35,006 nucleotides of DNA from Candidatus Oscillibacter pullicola (GTDB taxonomy: Bacteria > Bacillota > Clostridia > Oscillospirales > Oscillospiraceae), in contig DWXY01000118.1 in the NCBI GenBank assembly GCA_019118935.1, positions 1 to 35,006 of the forward strand, given 5' to 3'. The notes under the pieces were generated by a model that saw only the letters and a program-made list of their open reading frames with translations, searched no databases and was not told the DNA's origin. Below are positions 27,307-35,006 of the stretch, piece after piece. A program made the position numbers and the translations under genes. Each line of letters opens with the position of its first letter. The stretch's first letter is position 1.

Positions 27307-27520
27307 ACCTCTCTCCTTCCATGGACCGCGGCCCGCTCCGCCGCGCCGTTTCCGACCCGCAGCTTCCGCGCCTGCGTTCCCCACCGCGCCTTCGGCGTGG
27401 CGGGGACCCCGGATTTCATTTTGATCGGGCAGGCGGAGCCCGCCCGACCCAGGGGCCGGCCGCTTCGCGTCCAAACGCTTGGACGCCGCTCCCGCGGTGG
27501 GCGCGCCTTCTCCCCTTGTC

Positions 27521-28678
27521 TCAGGCCTTCCGCGCTGCCTCCGCCGCATCGTTCTCGATCCGCAGCTTCCTGGCCTGCTCCAGGTAGAGGGCCGCGCGGG
27601 CGTCCTCCACCTCGTCCTGAAGGTTGATGTCCTCCCACAGGACTTCAAAGCCGCAGGTATACCCGTGCATCCGCAGCCACAGCCGGCAGATGCGCTCCAC
27701 CACCGGCGTGAGGGTCCGGCGGATGGCGGTGATCTCCGTGGTGAGCATATCCGCCTGCTGGGAGCTCATCCGCTCCGTGGAGCTCCAGCTGAGCCCCAGC
27801 ATGAAGGGCGGGATGCCCGTCTTGGCCACCACCTGCTCCAAAATCTGCCGCACAGGCACCTCGCTGTCCAGGACGGGCGCGTCGGCGCCGATGACCCGGA
27901 TGTCCACATCTCCCACGGCCACAAAATCCCGCACGCTGCCGCTCTTGGTGTCCTGCATGGCCCGGGACCACTCTCCTGCCAGCATCCGGCTCCGCTCCTC
28001 CGCCTGGCCGTTTCCGCCGTCCCGGCAGGTGACGGCGAAGCGCAGGCTGCCGCACCGCTCCCAGTTGACCCCGATGGTGTGATAGATCTTCATCAGGATA
28101 TCCGTCAAAAACGGCAGCCCCCGCAGCAGGGACACGCCATAGGGGCTGTCCGCCTCCGGATTCAGCGGCGTGAACAGCAGCAGGTCCTGACAGGGCAGCG
28201 GCCCCATCCGTCCCCGCTCATCCGGGCCGCAGATAACGAATGCCAGGGGATGGTCTCCCTCCTGAATCTCAATATCCTCCACCCGGCCCCACAGCACGGC
28301 CGCAATCTCCCGGTTTCCCGCTGCGGGCACGATCTCCCCGATGGCCCGTCCGCAAGTCAGCAGAGAGTCCAGGTAGCCCTCCAGAAAGGCATTGACCCCA
28401 TACTGCCCCCGCCCGGCCGGGACCGTGCGGAGGAATTCCCCCAGCGCCCGCTCCGCCGCCGGGTCGGAACAGGCCGCCGTCACGCCGCCCACCATCCGGA
28501 TCAGTTTGTAGATGGCGGCGTCCACCACCGGCACCGCCTCCCGCACCGCCCGGTACAGCCGGATCTCCCCGCTGCGCATGGGCACATACTGCCCCAGCAG
28601 TCCAAAGGGGTGGTGTCCCGCCTCCCGCAGCTGGACCAGCGCTGCCGCCGGTGCCGTCTGTTTCCGAAACCATTTCAA
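27521..28678 (-). CDS. Phage portal protein
   Basis: 385 aa; RLYRAVREAVPVVDAAIYKLIRMVGG..., GIPPFMLGLSWSSTERMSSQQADMLTTEITAIRRTLTPVVERICRLWL portal-like. Confidence 0.88.
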   Translation of the reverse strand: MKWFRKQTAPAAALVQLREAGHHPFGLLGQYVPMRSGEIRLYRAVREAVPVVDAAIYKLIRMVGGVTAACSDPAAERALGEFLRTVPAGRGQYGVNAFLEGYLDSLLTCGRAIGEIVPAAGNREIAAVLWGRVEDIEIQEGDHPLAFVICGPDERGRMGPLPCQDLLLFTPLNPEADSPYGVSLLRGLPFLTDILMKIYHTIGVNWERCGSLRFAVTCRDGGNGQAEERSRMLAGEWSRAMQDTKSGSVRDFVAVGDVDIRVIGADAPVLDSEVPVRQILEQVVAKTGIPPFMLGLSWSSTERMSSQQADMLTTEITAIRRTLTPVVERICRLWLRMHGYTCGFEVLWEDINLQDEVEDARAALYLEQARKLRIENDAAEAARKA

Positions 28679-28714
28679 CTTCCAAACCTCCCGTCCATTC
28701 CTTGCCGCGGTCCC

Positions 28715-29950
28715 TCAGGCCCGCCGCTCCACCCAGGTGGCCGCAAAGCCATCCTGCTCTCCCGCCGCCAGATCCATGGCGAAGTACCGCAGATCGTCCA
28801 TGGCGTGGTCCTGCTCCTTTTTCGGAGCGTCCCGCCGCCCCTTGTCATCCCAGCAGTACGTCTCCATCTCCCGCAGGCAGTCGGCGCAGGCGCCGCAGAT
28901 CACGATCCGCCGCCGCTTCAGCAGGTCCGCCGTCACCCGGATGCCGTCGGCCACGTCGTTGTCCGCCCGGACCACCCGGAATCCCTCCCGCCGCAGCGCC
29001 TCGATGAAGCTGGCCGCCGACGGGTCCACGATCACTCTTGTGATCTCCCTGTCCTCCGCCAGCTCCCGCAGGTCCCGGACATACTCCGCGTCTGTCTTCT
29101 GCCGTCCCTCCCGGCGGGAGTCGTAGTAGAACTCCCCCACCCGGTACCAGATCTCTCCCTGCCGGCCCCACAGGCCGAAGGAGGCCGGGTTGGCGGTGCC
29201 GTAATCCACGGAGATCCGCCACTCCTGAAAATCTCCCTCCGGCACAGGCACGCTGTCCCGGTCCCGGTCGAAGAAGTCGTACACCCGCCCCTGGGCGGCC
29301 GTCCACTCCCCCAGCACGAACCGCCGGTAAAAAACGCCGGAGTAGGCGCTGCGGTAGCGGGCCCGGATCCGGGGCGTCAGGGCAGGGTTGTCCTCCATGG
29401 TGAAATGGAGGTACAGGGCCCGCCGCTCCCTTGCCTTCAAGATCCACTCCCGGTAAAACCAGTGCTGCGGGTTCTCCGGATTGCAGTTGAACCACAGCCG
29501 GCTCCCCGCCACGCTGCACCGGGCGACGGCCTGCTCCACAAAGCTCCGTGGCATCAGGGCCGCCTCGTCCAGCAGCACCCCCGCCAGGGTGCTCCCCTGG
29601 ATCAGCGCCGCGCTGGACTCGTCCCGCCCGCCGAAGAGCAGGAAGCGGTTCTCATGGCCCCCCAGCCGCACGGTCAGCAGGTTCTCCGACCGCCGCTCCC
29701 GGCAGTCGAAGCCCAGCCGCCGCAGATAGGGCACCAGCTCCGCCAGCAGGTTCCGCCGCAGGGAGGTGATGGTCTTGCCGCACAGTCCCAGCTGCCGTCC
29801 GTCAAACCGGGCCATCGCCCAGAGGAAGAAGGAGAGCCCCATGGAGAACGTCTTGCCGCTGCGGACGGCCCCGTCGCAGATGATGGCCTCCCAGTTCCCG
29901 GGGCGGCACCACCAGGTCAGCACCTTCCGCTGCTTGGGAGAAAACCGCAT
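28715..29950 (-). CDS. Phage terminase large subunit
   Basis: ATPase Walker A-like CDGAVRSGKTFSMG, ALIQGSTLAGVLLDEAALMP Walker B, nuclease-domain SVDYGTANPASFGLWG and VIVDPSAASFIEALR. Confidence 0.93.
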   Translation of the reverse strand: MRFSPKQRKVLTWWCRPGNWEAIICDGAVRSGKTFSMGLSFFLWAMARFDGRQLGLCGKTITSLRRNLLAELVPYLRRLGFDCRERRSENLLTVRLGGHENRFLLFGGRDESSAALIQGSTLAGVLLDEAALMPRSFVEQAVARCSVAGSRLWFNCNPENPQHWFYREWILKARERRALYLHFTMEDNPALTPRIRARYRSAYSGVFYRRFVLGEWTAAQGRVYDFFDRDRDSVPVPEGDFQEWRISVDYGTANPASFGLWGRQGEIWYRVGEFYYDSRREGRQKTDAEYVRDLRELAEDREITRVIVDPSAASFIEALRREGFRVVRADNDVADGIRVTADLLKRRRIVICGACADCLREMETYCWDDKGRRDAPKKEQDHAMDDLRYFAMDLAAGEQDGFAATWVERRA

Positions 29951-29954
29951 GATC

Positions 29955-30419
29955 TCAGCCGTCGTCCCACGCTCCTTCCTCCCCGGCGGCGTCCGCCAGC
30001 ACCCGGTACAGCTCCCCGGCACCCTCCGCCTTTTCCTCGCTCAGCAGTCCGCAAAGAGCCTCCAGGGCCCGGATGCGGTCGATAAGCTTCACTTCCACGC
30101 CGCCCTTGTCCGTCACCTTCAGCTCCGCCACGGCGGACAGGTCCAGCGTCTCCAAATCCGCCTCTGCGCTGTGCAGGGCCAGACGCGCCGCGTCATTCAC
30201 CCGGCCGAAGGCCAGCTGGGCCAGACGCCGCACCGCGTCCTCCCGGCGCACCTGCCCGGCCGCTGCCTTCCGCATCCGCTCCAGCCGCCTGCGCACCATC
30301 TTCGCCTCCAGCATGGCGTACCCGTCGGCGCACCCGGCAAGGACCGCCGCCTGTTCCGGGTCCATGCACTGGAGATACTTCCGGCAGAACGCCTCGGCCC
30401 GCCCGTTGGATTTTTCCAC
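29955..30419 (-). CDS. Phage terminase small subunit
   Basis: 154 aa with terminase small-type N-terminus (AEAFCRKYLQCMDPEQAAVLAGCADGYAMLEAKMVRRRLERM), directly upstream of the large subunit. Confidence 0.85.
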   Translation of the reverse strand: MEKSNGRAEAFCRKYLQCMDPEQAAVLAGCADGYAMLEAKMVRRRLERMRKAAAGQVRREDAVRRLAQLAFGRVNDAARLALHSAEADLETLDLSAVAELKVTDKGGVEVKLIDRIRALEALCGLLSEEKAEGAGELYRVLADAAGEEGAWDDG

Positions 30420-30511
30420 AGATGCGCACCTCCTCTCTCAGTCGTTCGATAGTAGCCTCCTTCCGGCCGAAAGTTGCACGCCGCCGGGCATCTCTTTCAA
30501 TTTTTTTGCAG

Positions 30512-30552
30512 AAAAAAGCTGTACCGCGGGCAGGAGATCCCCGCGGTACAGC
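30512..30552 (-). terminator. Rho-independent terminator between the PH-like gene and the phage module
   Basis: Minus strand GCTGTACCGCGGGGATCTCCTGCCCGCGGTACAGCTTTTTTC. Confidence 0.88.
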
Positions 30553-30610
30553 GTGTTGCACACTTGATTCAATTATATGGATGGCCGGGCAAGCCGCTGT
30601 CCGGAGCCCT

Positions 30611-31186
30611 TCAGGCCGCTTCGCCGTCTCTGCCCTGCCGCAGCAGCTTCACTGCCCCTTCGGCACCCCGGACGCAGTAAAACACCATCCCCAGGGCCCG
30701 GTCCGTCTCGTCATGGCTCTGGATGTCCGTCTTGGGGTGGCAGGCCCGCCAGCGGAGCAGCTTCTTGGCCTCTTCAAACAGGCAGCTGCCCAGGACCAGG
30801 CTCTTTCCCGCAGAGGTTCCGCCCACTACCCGAAGGTCGTCAATGTCAGACAGTTCCATGTAGAAAAACGTCTTGTCCCGGGTCATCAGAATGGCCCGCT
30901 GGTTGGTGATCCAATACTGCTCCCCCATAAGATTCCGGCGCTCCACCACGGGCGAAGCCAGAATCACCGCGGCCACCAGCAGCACCAGTCCGATAAATCC
31001 CATGCTGGGCACCTCGGTTCCGGAGAGGTACACAGCCAGCAGTCCGCCGCCCAGCACCACCGTCAGTACCCACTTCAGCAGAATCTGGTTCTTTGACTCT
31101 GCCTCCAGAAGAGAAAACGGGGCGGGCTGGCCCTGCCAGCGGACCTGTTCACCCGGCCGCAGATAAGTTTTGAGTCTTTCCTCCAT
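30611..31186 (-). CDS. Membrane protein with bacterial PH-like (bPH) domain
   Basis: Two hydrophobic segments followed by YWITNQRAILMTRDKTFFYMELSDIDDLRVV, typical of bPH-domain proteins. Confidence 0.7.
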   Translation of the reverse strand: MEERLKTYLRPGEQVRWQGQPAPFSLLEAESKNQILLKWVLTVVLGGGLLAVYLSGTEVPSMGFIGLVLLVAAVILASPVVERRNLMGEQYWITNQRAILMTRDKTFFYMELSDIDDLRVVGGTSAGKSLVLGSCLFEEAKKLLRWRACHPKTDIQSHDETDRALGMVFYCVRGAEGAVKLLRQGRDGEAA

Positions 31187-31325
31187 GTTGATACACACTC
31201 CTTTTGTTTTTCGGCAGCTCCCTGCCATCCATTATTATACGCATCCCGCCGTTCAACCGCTGACAAGGTCCATTTTGGGCTTGTTAAACGTATGCAAAAA
31301 TCACCAGGCCTCCTGCCTATGTTCT

Positions 31326-31369
31326 TTAACGTTTTTTAGTGGAATCTTAACGCCTCTTTCTGCTATAAT
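31326..31369 (+). promoter_or_regulatory. Promoter of the histidine kinase/response regulator operon with phased TTAAC-like repeats
   Basis: TTAACG at 31326, TTAGTG at 31336, TTAACG at 31347, TATAAT at 31364. Confidence 0.65.
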
Positions 31370-31406
31370 AGGGATTCAAGCCCCACAGATGTAAGGAGGA
31401 CCCGCT

Positions 31407-32489
31407 GTGAAGATCACCCGCTCCAGTTTGAAACGCACCTTTTCCTTCTCCTGGCGCGACCTTCTGGTCTCCGCCGCCATCTTTCTCTGCGCCACCGGGG
31501 TCTGTGTCCTTCTCCACCAGATGGCGGACACCATCGACGGCTTCGCCTCCCCGGTCTACGTGCTGGCCGTTCTCCTGATCTCCCGCTTCACCAACGGGTA
31601 TCTCTTCGGCCTGATCGCGGCGGTGCTGGGCGTCATCGGCGTCAACTATGTGTTTACATATCCCTATATGGCGTTTAACTTCACCATCTCCGGCTATCCG
31701 CTGACAATCTTCACCTTTCTGGTGGTCTCGCTGGTCACCAGCGCCCTGACCACCAAGACCAAGGAGCAGGACCGCCTTCGGATGGAAAATGAACGTGAGA
31801 AAATGCGGGCGGATCTGCTCCGCTCCGTCTCCCACGATATCCGCACCCCTCTCACCTCGATCGTGGGCGCCACCTCCGCCATTCTGGAAAACCCGGCCCT
31901 CTCCCCGGCGGAGCAGCAGTCTCTGCTGCGGGATGTGCGGGACGACGCCCAGTGGCTCATCCGCGTGGTGGAGAATCTGCTCTCCATCACCCGGATTGGC
32001 AACGACTCGGCCAAAATCACCAAGGAGCCCGAAGCCGCAGAGGAGGTCCTGGACGAGGCGGTCCGCAAATTCCGAAAGCGGTTCCCCGCCGTGTCCGTGG
32101 AGGTTCATGTGCCAGACGAGCTGCTCCTGGTGCCCATGGACGCCATCCTCATCATGCAGGTCCTGTCCAATCTGATGGAGAACGCTGTATTCCACGGCGA
32201 GACCACTACGCACATCGCCCTGTCCGCGCAGCGGGACGGCTCCTGGGCCCGCTTTTACGTGCGGGACAACGGCCAGGGCATCCCTCCGCAGAAGCTGCAC
32301 ACCCTGTTCAGCGGCGCACTTCGCTGTGAGGACTCAACCCCCGGCGACGGAAAGCGGAACATGGGGCTGGGCCTCTCGGTCTGTATGGCCATCATCCGTG
32401 CCCACGGCGGCACATTGGAAGCAAAAAATCTGGAGTCCGGCGCGGAATTTTCTTTCTGCCTGCCGCTCATTAAGGAGGACGCAAAATGA
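31407..32489 (+). CDS. Sensor histidine kinase, KdpD C-terminal-like (DUF4118 membrane domain + HisKA/HATPase)
   Basis: GTG start after AAGGAGGA; four TM region, SVSHDIRTPLTSIVGATSAI H-box, DNGQGIP and GLGLSVCMAIIRAHGG ATPase motifs. Confidence 0.9.
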   Translation: MKITRSSLKRTFSFSWRDLLVSAAIFLCATGVCVLLHQMADTIDGFASPVYVLAVLLISRFTNGYLFGLIAAVLGVIGVNYVFTYPYMAFNFTISGYPLTIFTFLVVSLVTSALTTKTKEQDRLRMENEREKMRADLLRSVSHDIRTPLTSIVGATSAILENPALSPAEQQSLLRDVRDDAQWLIRVVENLLSITRIGNDSAKITKEPEAAEEVLDEAVRKFRKRFPAVSVEVHVPDELLLVPMDAILIMQVLSNLMENAVFHGETTTHIALSAQRDGSWARFYVRDNGQGIPPQKLHTLFSGALRCEDSTPGDGKRNMGLGLSVCMAIIRAHGGTLEAKNLESGAEFSFCLPLIKEDAK

Positions 32490-33193
32490 CGATTCGTGAA
32501 AAAATTCTGGTAATCGAGGATGAGAAGAGCATCTCGCACTTCATTTCCACGGTTCTCAATAACAATGGCTATGAGGCCATGCAGGCCCAGACCGGCGAGG
32601 AGGCGCTTTCCATGATCTCCTCCCACTGTCCCGATCTGGTCATTCTGGACCTCGGCCTGCCGGACATGGATGGCCTGGACATTCTCCGCAGCCTGCGCAG
32701 TTGGTCCAGCCTGCCGGTGGTGGTGGTCTCCGCCCGCTCCCACGAGCGGGACAAGGTCGCCGCGTTGGATCTGGGGGCGGACGACTACCTCACCAAGCCC
32801 TTCGGCACGGACGAGCTCCTGGCCCGGGTCCGCACCGCCATCCGCCACACCCGCACCATCTCCGGCAACGATGAAATCGCCCGGAACGGCACCTATACGG
32901 TGGGAGAGCTGGTCATCGACTACAACAAGCACCAGGTCCGTGTCCGCGGGGAAAACGTCCATCTCACCCTCAGCGAGTTCCGCATCGTGGCCCTGCTGGG
33001 CAAATACGCAGGCAAGGTCCTGACGTATGATTTCATCATCAAGGAGCTGTGGGGCCCCCGGGCCAGCGGCGACAACCAGATCCTCCGGGTGAACATGGCC
33101 AACATCCGCCGGAAAATCGAAAAAAACCCCGCCGAGCCGGAGTATCTGTTTACAGAGATGGGCGTCGGCTACCGCATGGCCGAGGGCAACTGA
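32486..33193 (+). CDS. OmpR/KdpE-family response regulator
   Basis: Receiver (ILVIEDE, LVILDLGLPDMDG, KPFG) plus winged helix (LTYDFIIKELWGP...LRVNMANIRRKIE); start overlaps the kinase stop by 4 nt. Confidence 0.93.
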   Translation: MTIREKILVIEDEKSISHFISTVLNNNGYEAMQAQTGEEALSMISSHCPDLVILDLGLPDMDGLDILRSLRSWSSLPVVVVSARSHERDKVAALDLGADDYLTKPFGTDELLARVRTAIRHTRTISGNDEIARNGTYTVGELVIDYNKHQVRVRGENVHLTLSEFRIVALLGKYAGKVLTYDFIIKELWGPRASGDNQILRVNMANIRRKIEKNPAEPEYLFTEMGVGYRMAEGN

Positions 33194-33210
33194 TCCGCTC
33201 CGCCGGCCGC

Positions 33211-33257
33211 ACGAGCGCATGGAGAGATCCAAACGGGTCTTCTTCATGCGCTTTTTA
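33211..33257 (+). terminator. Rho-independent terminator after the response regulator
   Basis: AGCGCATG...CATGCGCTTTTTAT with inner complementary segments. Confidence 0.75.
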
Positions 33258-33307
33258 TACGTCATTCTCCAAAAGTGAGCGCATTCTTGATGGACTGTTC
33301 TTTTTTC

Positions 33308-33372
33308 TTAGCGGAATCTTAATTTCTGTGAACCGTTTTTTAACGTTTATCCAGAGAAAAATCTGCTATTCT
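33308..33372 (+). promoter_or_regulatory. cstA upstream region with phased TTAAC-like repeats and TATTCT -10-like box
   Basis: TTAGCG 33308, TTAATT 33319, TGAACC about 33329, TTAACG 33340; TATTCT about 33367; shares TTAGYGGAATCTTAA with the upstream kinase promoter. Confidence 0.6.
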
Positions 33373-33443
33373 TATACCATCAGGCCCGTCTGTTTTTGAA
33401 GTGGGAAGAAGCAGCGGGCCACTGAAAGGAGTGTGTTTTTTCT

Positions 33444-34913
33444 ATGGCAACTTTTCTCATCGGCCTTGTGATCCTGTTCGGAGGCGCTGCCCTGTACGGC
33501 AAGTTCTGCGAAAAGGTCTTTGGCCCTGATGACCGGGAAACCCCGGCCTATTCCAAGCAGGACGGTGTGGACTACGTCCCCATGCGCTGCTGGAAGAACA
33601 GCCTGATCAACCTGCTGAACATTGCAGGCACAGGCCCCATCTTCGGACCCATCCAGGGCATCCTGTTCGGGCCCATCGCATTCATCACCATCCCCATCGG
33701 CAACGTGATCGGCGGTGCCATGCACGACTACTTCTGCGGCATGATCTGCCTCCGCGACGGCGGCACCCAGATGTCCTCCATGATCCGCAAGTATTCCAAC
33801 AAGGGCATTTTCACCATTTATAACATCTTCGTGTGTGTGCTGCTGCTGCTGGTCGGCGCAGTGTTCATCTACACGCCCGGCGACATCGCCGCCACCGGCA
33901 TCTTCGGGTTTGACGGCCTGCCCACCTCCGTCTCCACCTGGGTGATCTACGGTGTCATTTTCGCCTACTATCTGATTGCCACCGTGTTCCCCATCGACGC
34001 CATCATCGGCCGCATCTATCCCGTGTTCGGTGCCATCCTGATGTTCTCCGCCATCGGCGTGTTCATCGGCCTGTTCGCCAAGGGCTATCCCCTGCTGAAC
34101 ATCTGGGATGACTGGAACGGCGCCATCTTTGCCTATGGCGACTATTTCGGCGGCAATCACTTCATTCCCATCTTCTTCGTGACGGTGGCCTGCGGCATTC
34201 TGTCCGGCTTCCACTCCACGCAGACCGCCATCATCTCCCGCACCATGAAGAGCGAGAAGCAGGGCCGCATGACCTTCTACAACATGATGATCCTGGAGGG
34301 CTTCATCGCCATGGTGTGGGCCGCTGCGGCCATGGGCATTTTCAATCTGGGCCTGCAGGAGGCCACTGCCACCCCCACCAGCACCGTCATCGCTGTCTGC
34401 CGTGACATTCTGGGCCCCGTGGGCAGCATCATCGCCCTGGCCGGCGTCGTGGTTCTGCCTGTCACCTCCGGCGATACCGCCCTGCGCGGCCTGCGCCTGA
34501 CCCTATCCGAGACTCTGCACATCGACCAGACTTCCAATAGCAAACGCCTGTCCCTGGCGATTCCGGTGTTTGCCCTGGTCGCTGTGATCCTGGTGTTCGC
34601 CAAGTTCAACGCCGACGGCTTCAACATCCTGTGGCGTTACTTCGCCTGGTCCAACCAGACTCTGTCCCTGTTTGCCTTCCTGTGCATCTCCGTCTGGATG
34701 TTTGAGAACGGCAAGTCCAAGTTCGTGTGGGTCCCGCTGATTCCCGGTGCCTTCTACACCTTCATCTGCTCCTCCTACATTTCCAACGCCACCATCGGCT
34801 TCAACCTGCCCTGGCCGGTTGCCTATGGCATTGGTGCCGTGTTGACGGTCGCCTATGTGGGTGTCATCTGTTGGTACGGCAAGCAGCGTGCTGGCCGCCT
34901 CAATAAGGTCTGA
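33444..34913 (+). CDS. cstA: Carbon starvation protein CstA family transporter
   Basis: Polytopic 489 aa; GPIFGPIQGILFGPIAFITIPIGNVIGGAMHDY is a hallmark CstA motif. Confidence 0.93.
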   Translation: MATFLIGLVILFGGAALYGKFCEKVFGPDDRETPAYSKQDGVDYVPMRCWKNSLINLLNIAGTGPIFGPIQGILFGPIAFITIPIGNVIGGAMHDYFCGMICLRDGGTQMSSMIRKYSNKGIFTIYNIFVCVLLLLVGAVFIYTPGDIAATGIFGFDGLPTSVSTWVIYGVIFAYYLIATVFPIDAIIGRIYPVFGAILMFSAIGVFIGLFAKGYPLLNIWDDWNGAIFAYGDYFGGNHFIPIFFVTVACGILSGFHSTQTAIISRTMKSEKQGRMTFYNMMILEGFIAMVWAAAAMGIFNLGLQEATATPTSTVIAVCRDILGPVGSIIALAGVVVLPVTSGDTALRGLRLTLSETLHIDQTSNSKRLSLAIPVFALVAVILVFAKFNADGFNILWRYFAWSNQTLSLFAFLCISVWMFENGKSKFVWVPLIPGAFYTFICSSYISNATIGFNLPWPVAYGIGAVLTVAYVGVICWYGKQRAGRLNKV

Positions 34914-34963
34914 TTCCATCGGAACGCCTGTCAGATTTTTGAAAAACAGATTTTCTAAAAATA

Positions 34964-35001
34964 GCCGAGCCTGCCGCAGATCTGTGGCAGGCTCGGTTTT
35001 T
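34964..35001 (+). terminator. Rho-independent terminator of cstA
   Basis: GCCGAGCCTGCC-GCAGATCTGT-GGCAGGCTCGGTTTTT. Confidence 0.9.
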
Positions 35002-35006
35002 GTGGC

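Noticed and set aside
26425-27648. Full 407 aa extension of the protease ORF into the portal gene
   Set aside because: The extension is Arg/Gly-rich with no family character and overlaps portal; the ATG at 27306 gives a sensible protein.
27479-30085. 868 aa plus-strand ORF opposite the portal/terminase genes
   Set aside because: Shadow ORF; terminase and portal motifs lie on the minus strand.
17552-30419. Interpretation as a tailocin or extracellular contractile injection system
   Set aside because: Terminase, portal, protease and capsid genes are all present, so it is a head-containing particle module; tailocins and eCIS lack these.
1-35006. CRISPR array, IS element, rRNA or classic toxin-antitoxin/defence locus
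   Set aside because: No regularly spaced repeats, transposase motifs, rRNA sequence or recognisable defence proteins were seen.

Overview
The 35 kb window is a high-GC Firmicutes chromosome segment, probably Clostridia/Oscillospiraceae-like (inferred from gene content and style). No database search was possible. From left to right: (1) a truncated tRNA-Leu-like 5' fragment on the minus strand (about 95-157). (2) A Ter-type stress locus (about 213-13234): CitE/HpcH-like aldolase (-), YceG-like, TelA-like, three tandem TerD-family genes, a Ca2+-type P-type ATPase, a rhomboid protease (-), PRTase/TRSP, StiP/PELOTA-like and HAD hydrolase, followed by a cupin. (3) A small catabolic group on the minus strand (13849-17313): Old-Yellow-Enzyme/enoate-reductase-like flavoenzyme, AhpD/CMD-like peroxidase-related protein and cyclase-family hydrolase. 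It has clear promoters and a perfect operator-like palindrome. (4) A compact, apparently intact phage head + contractile-tail module on the minus strand (17552-30419): terminase small and large, portal, protease, decoration, capsid, connectors, sheath, tube, chaperone, LysM, hub, spike, gp25, gpJ, DUF2313. It lacks a recognisable tape-measure gene and has no fibre, lysis, integrase or replication genes. (5) A PH-like membrane protein gene. (6) A short KdpD-like kinase and KdpE-like regulator next to a CstA-family transporter; both promoters carry helically phased TTAAC-type half-sites. The strongest leads are the tape-measure-less, terminator-bounded phage module (a domesticated or GTA-like candidate, or a degraded prophage) and the shared phased motif linking the two-component system to cstA.
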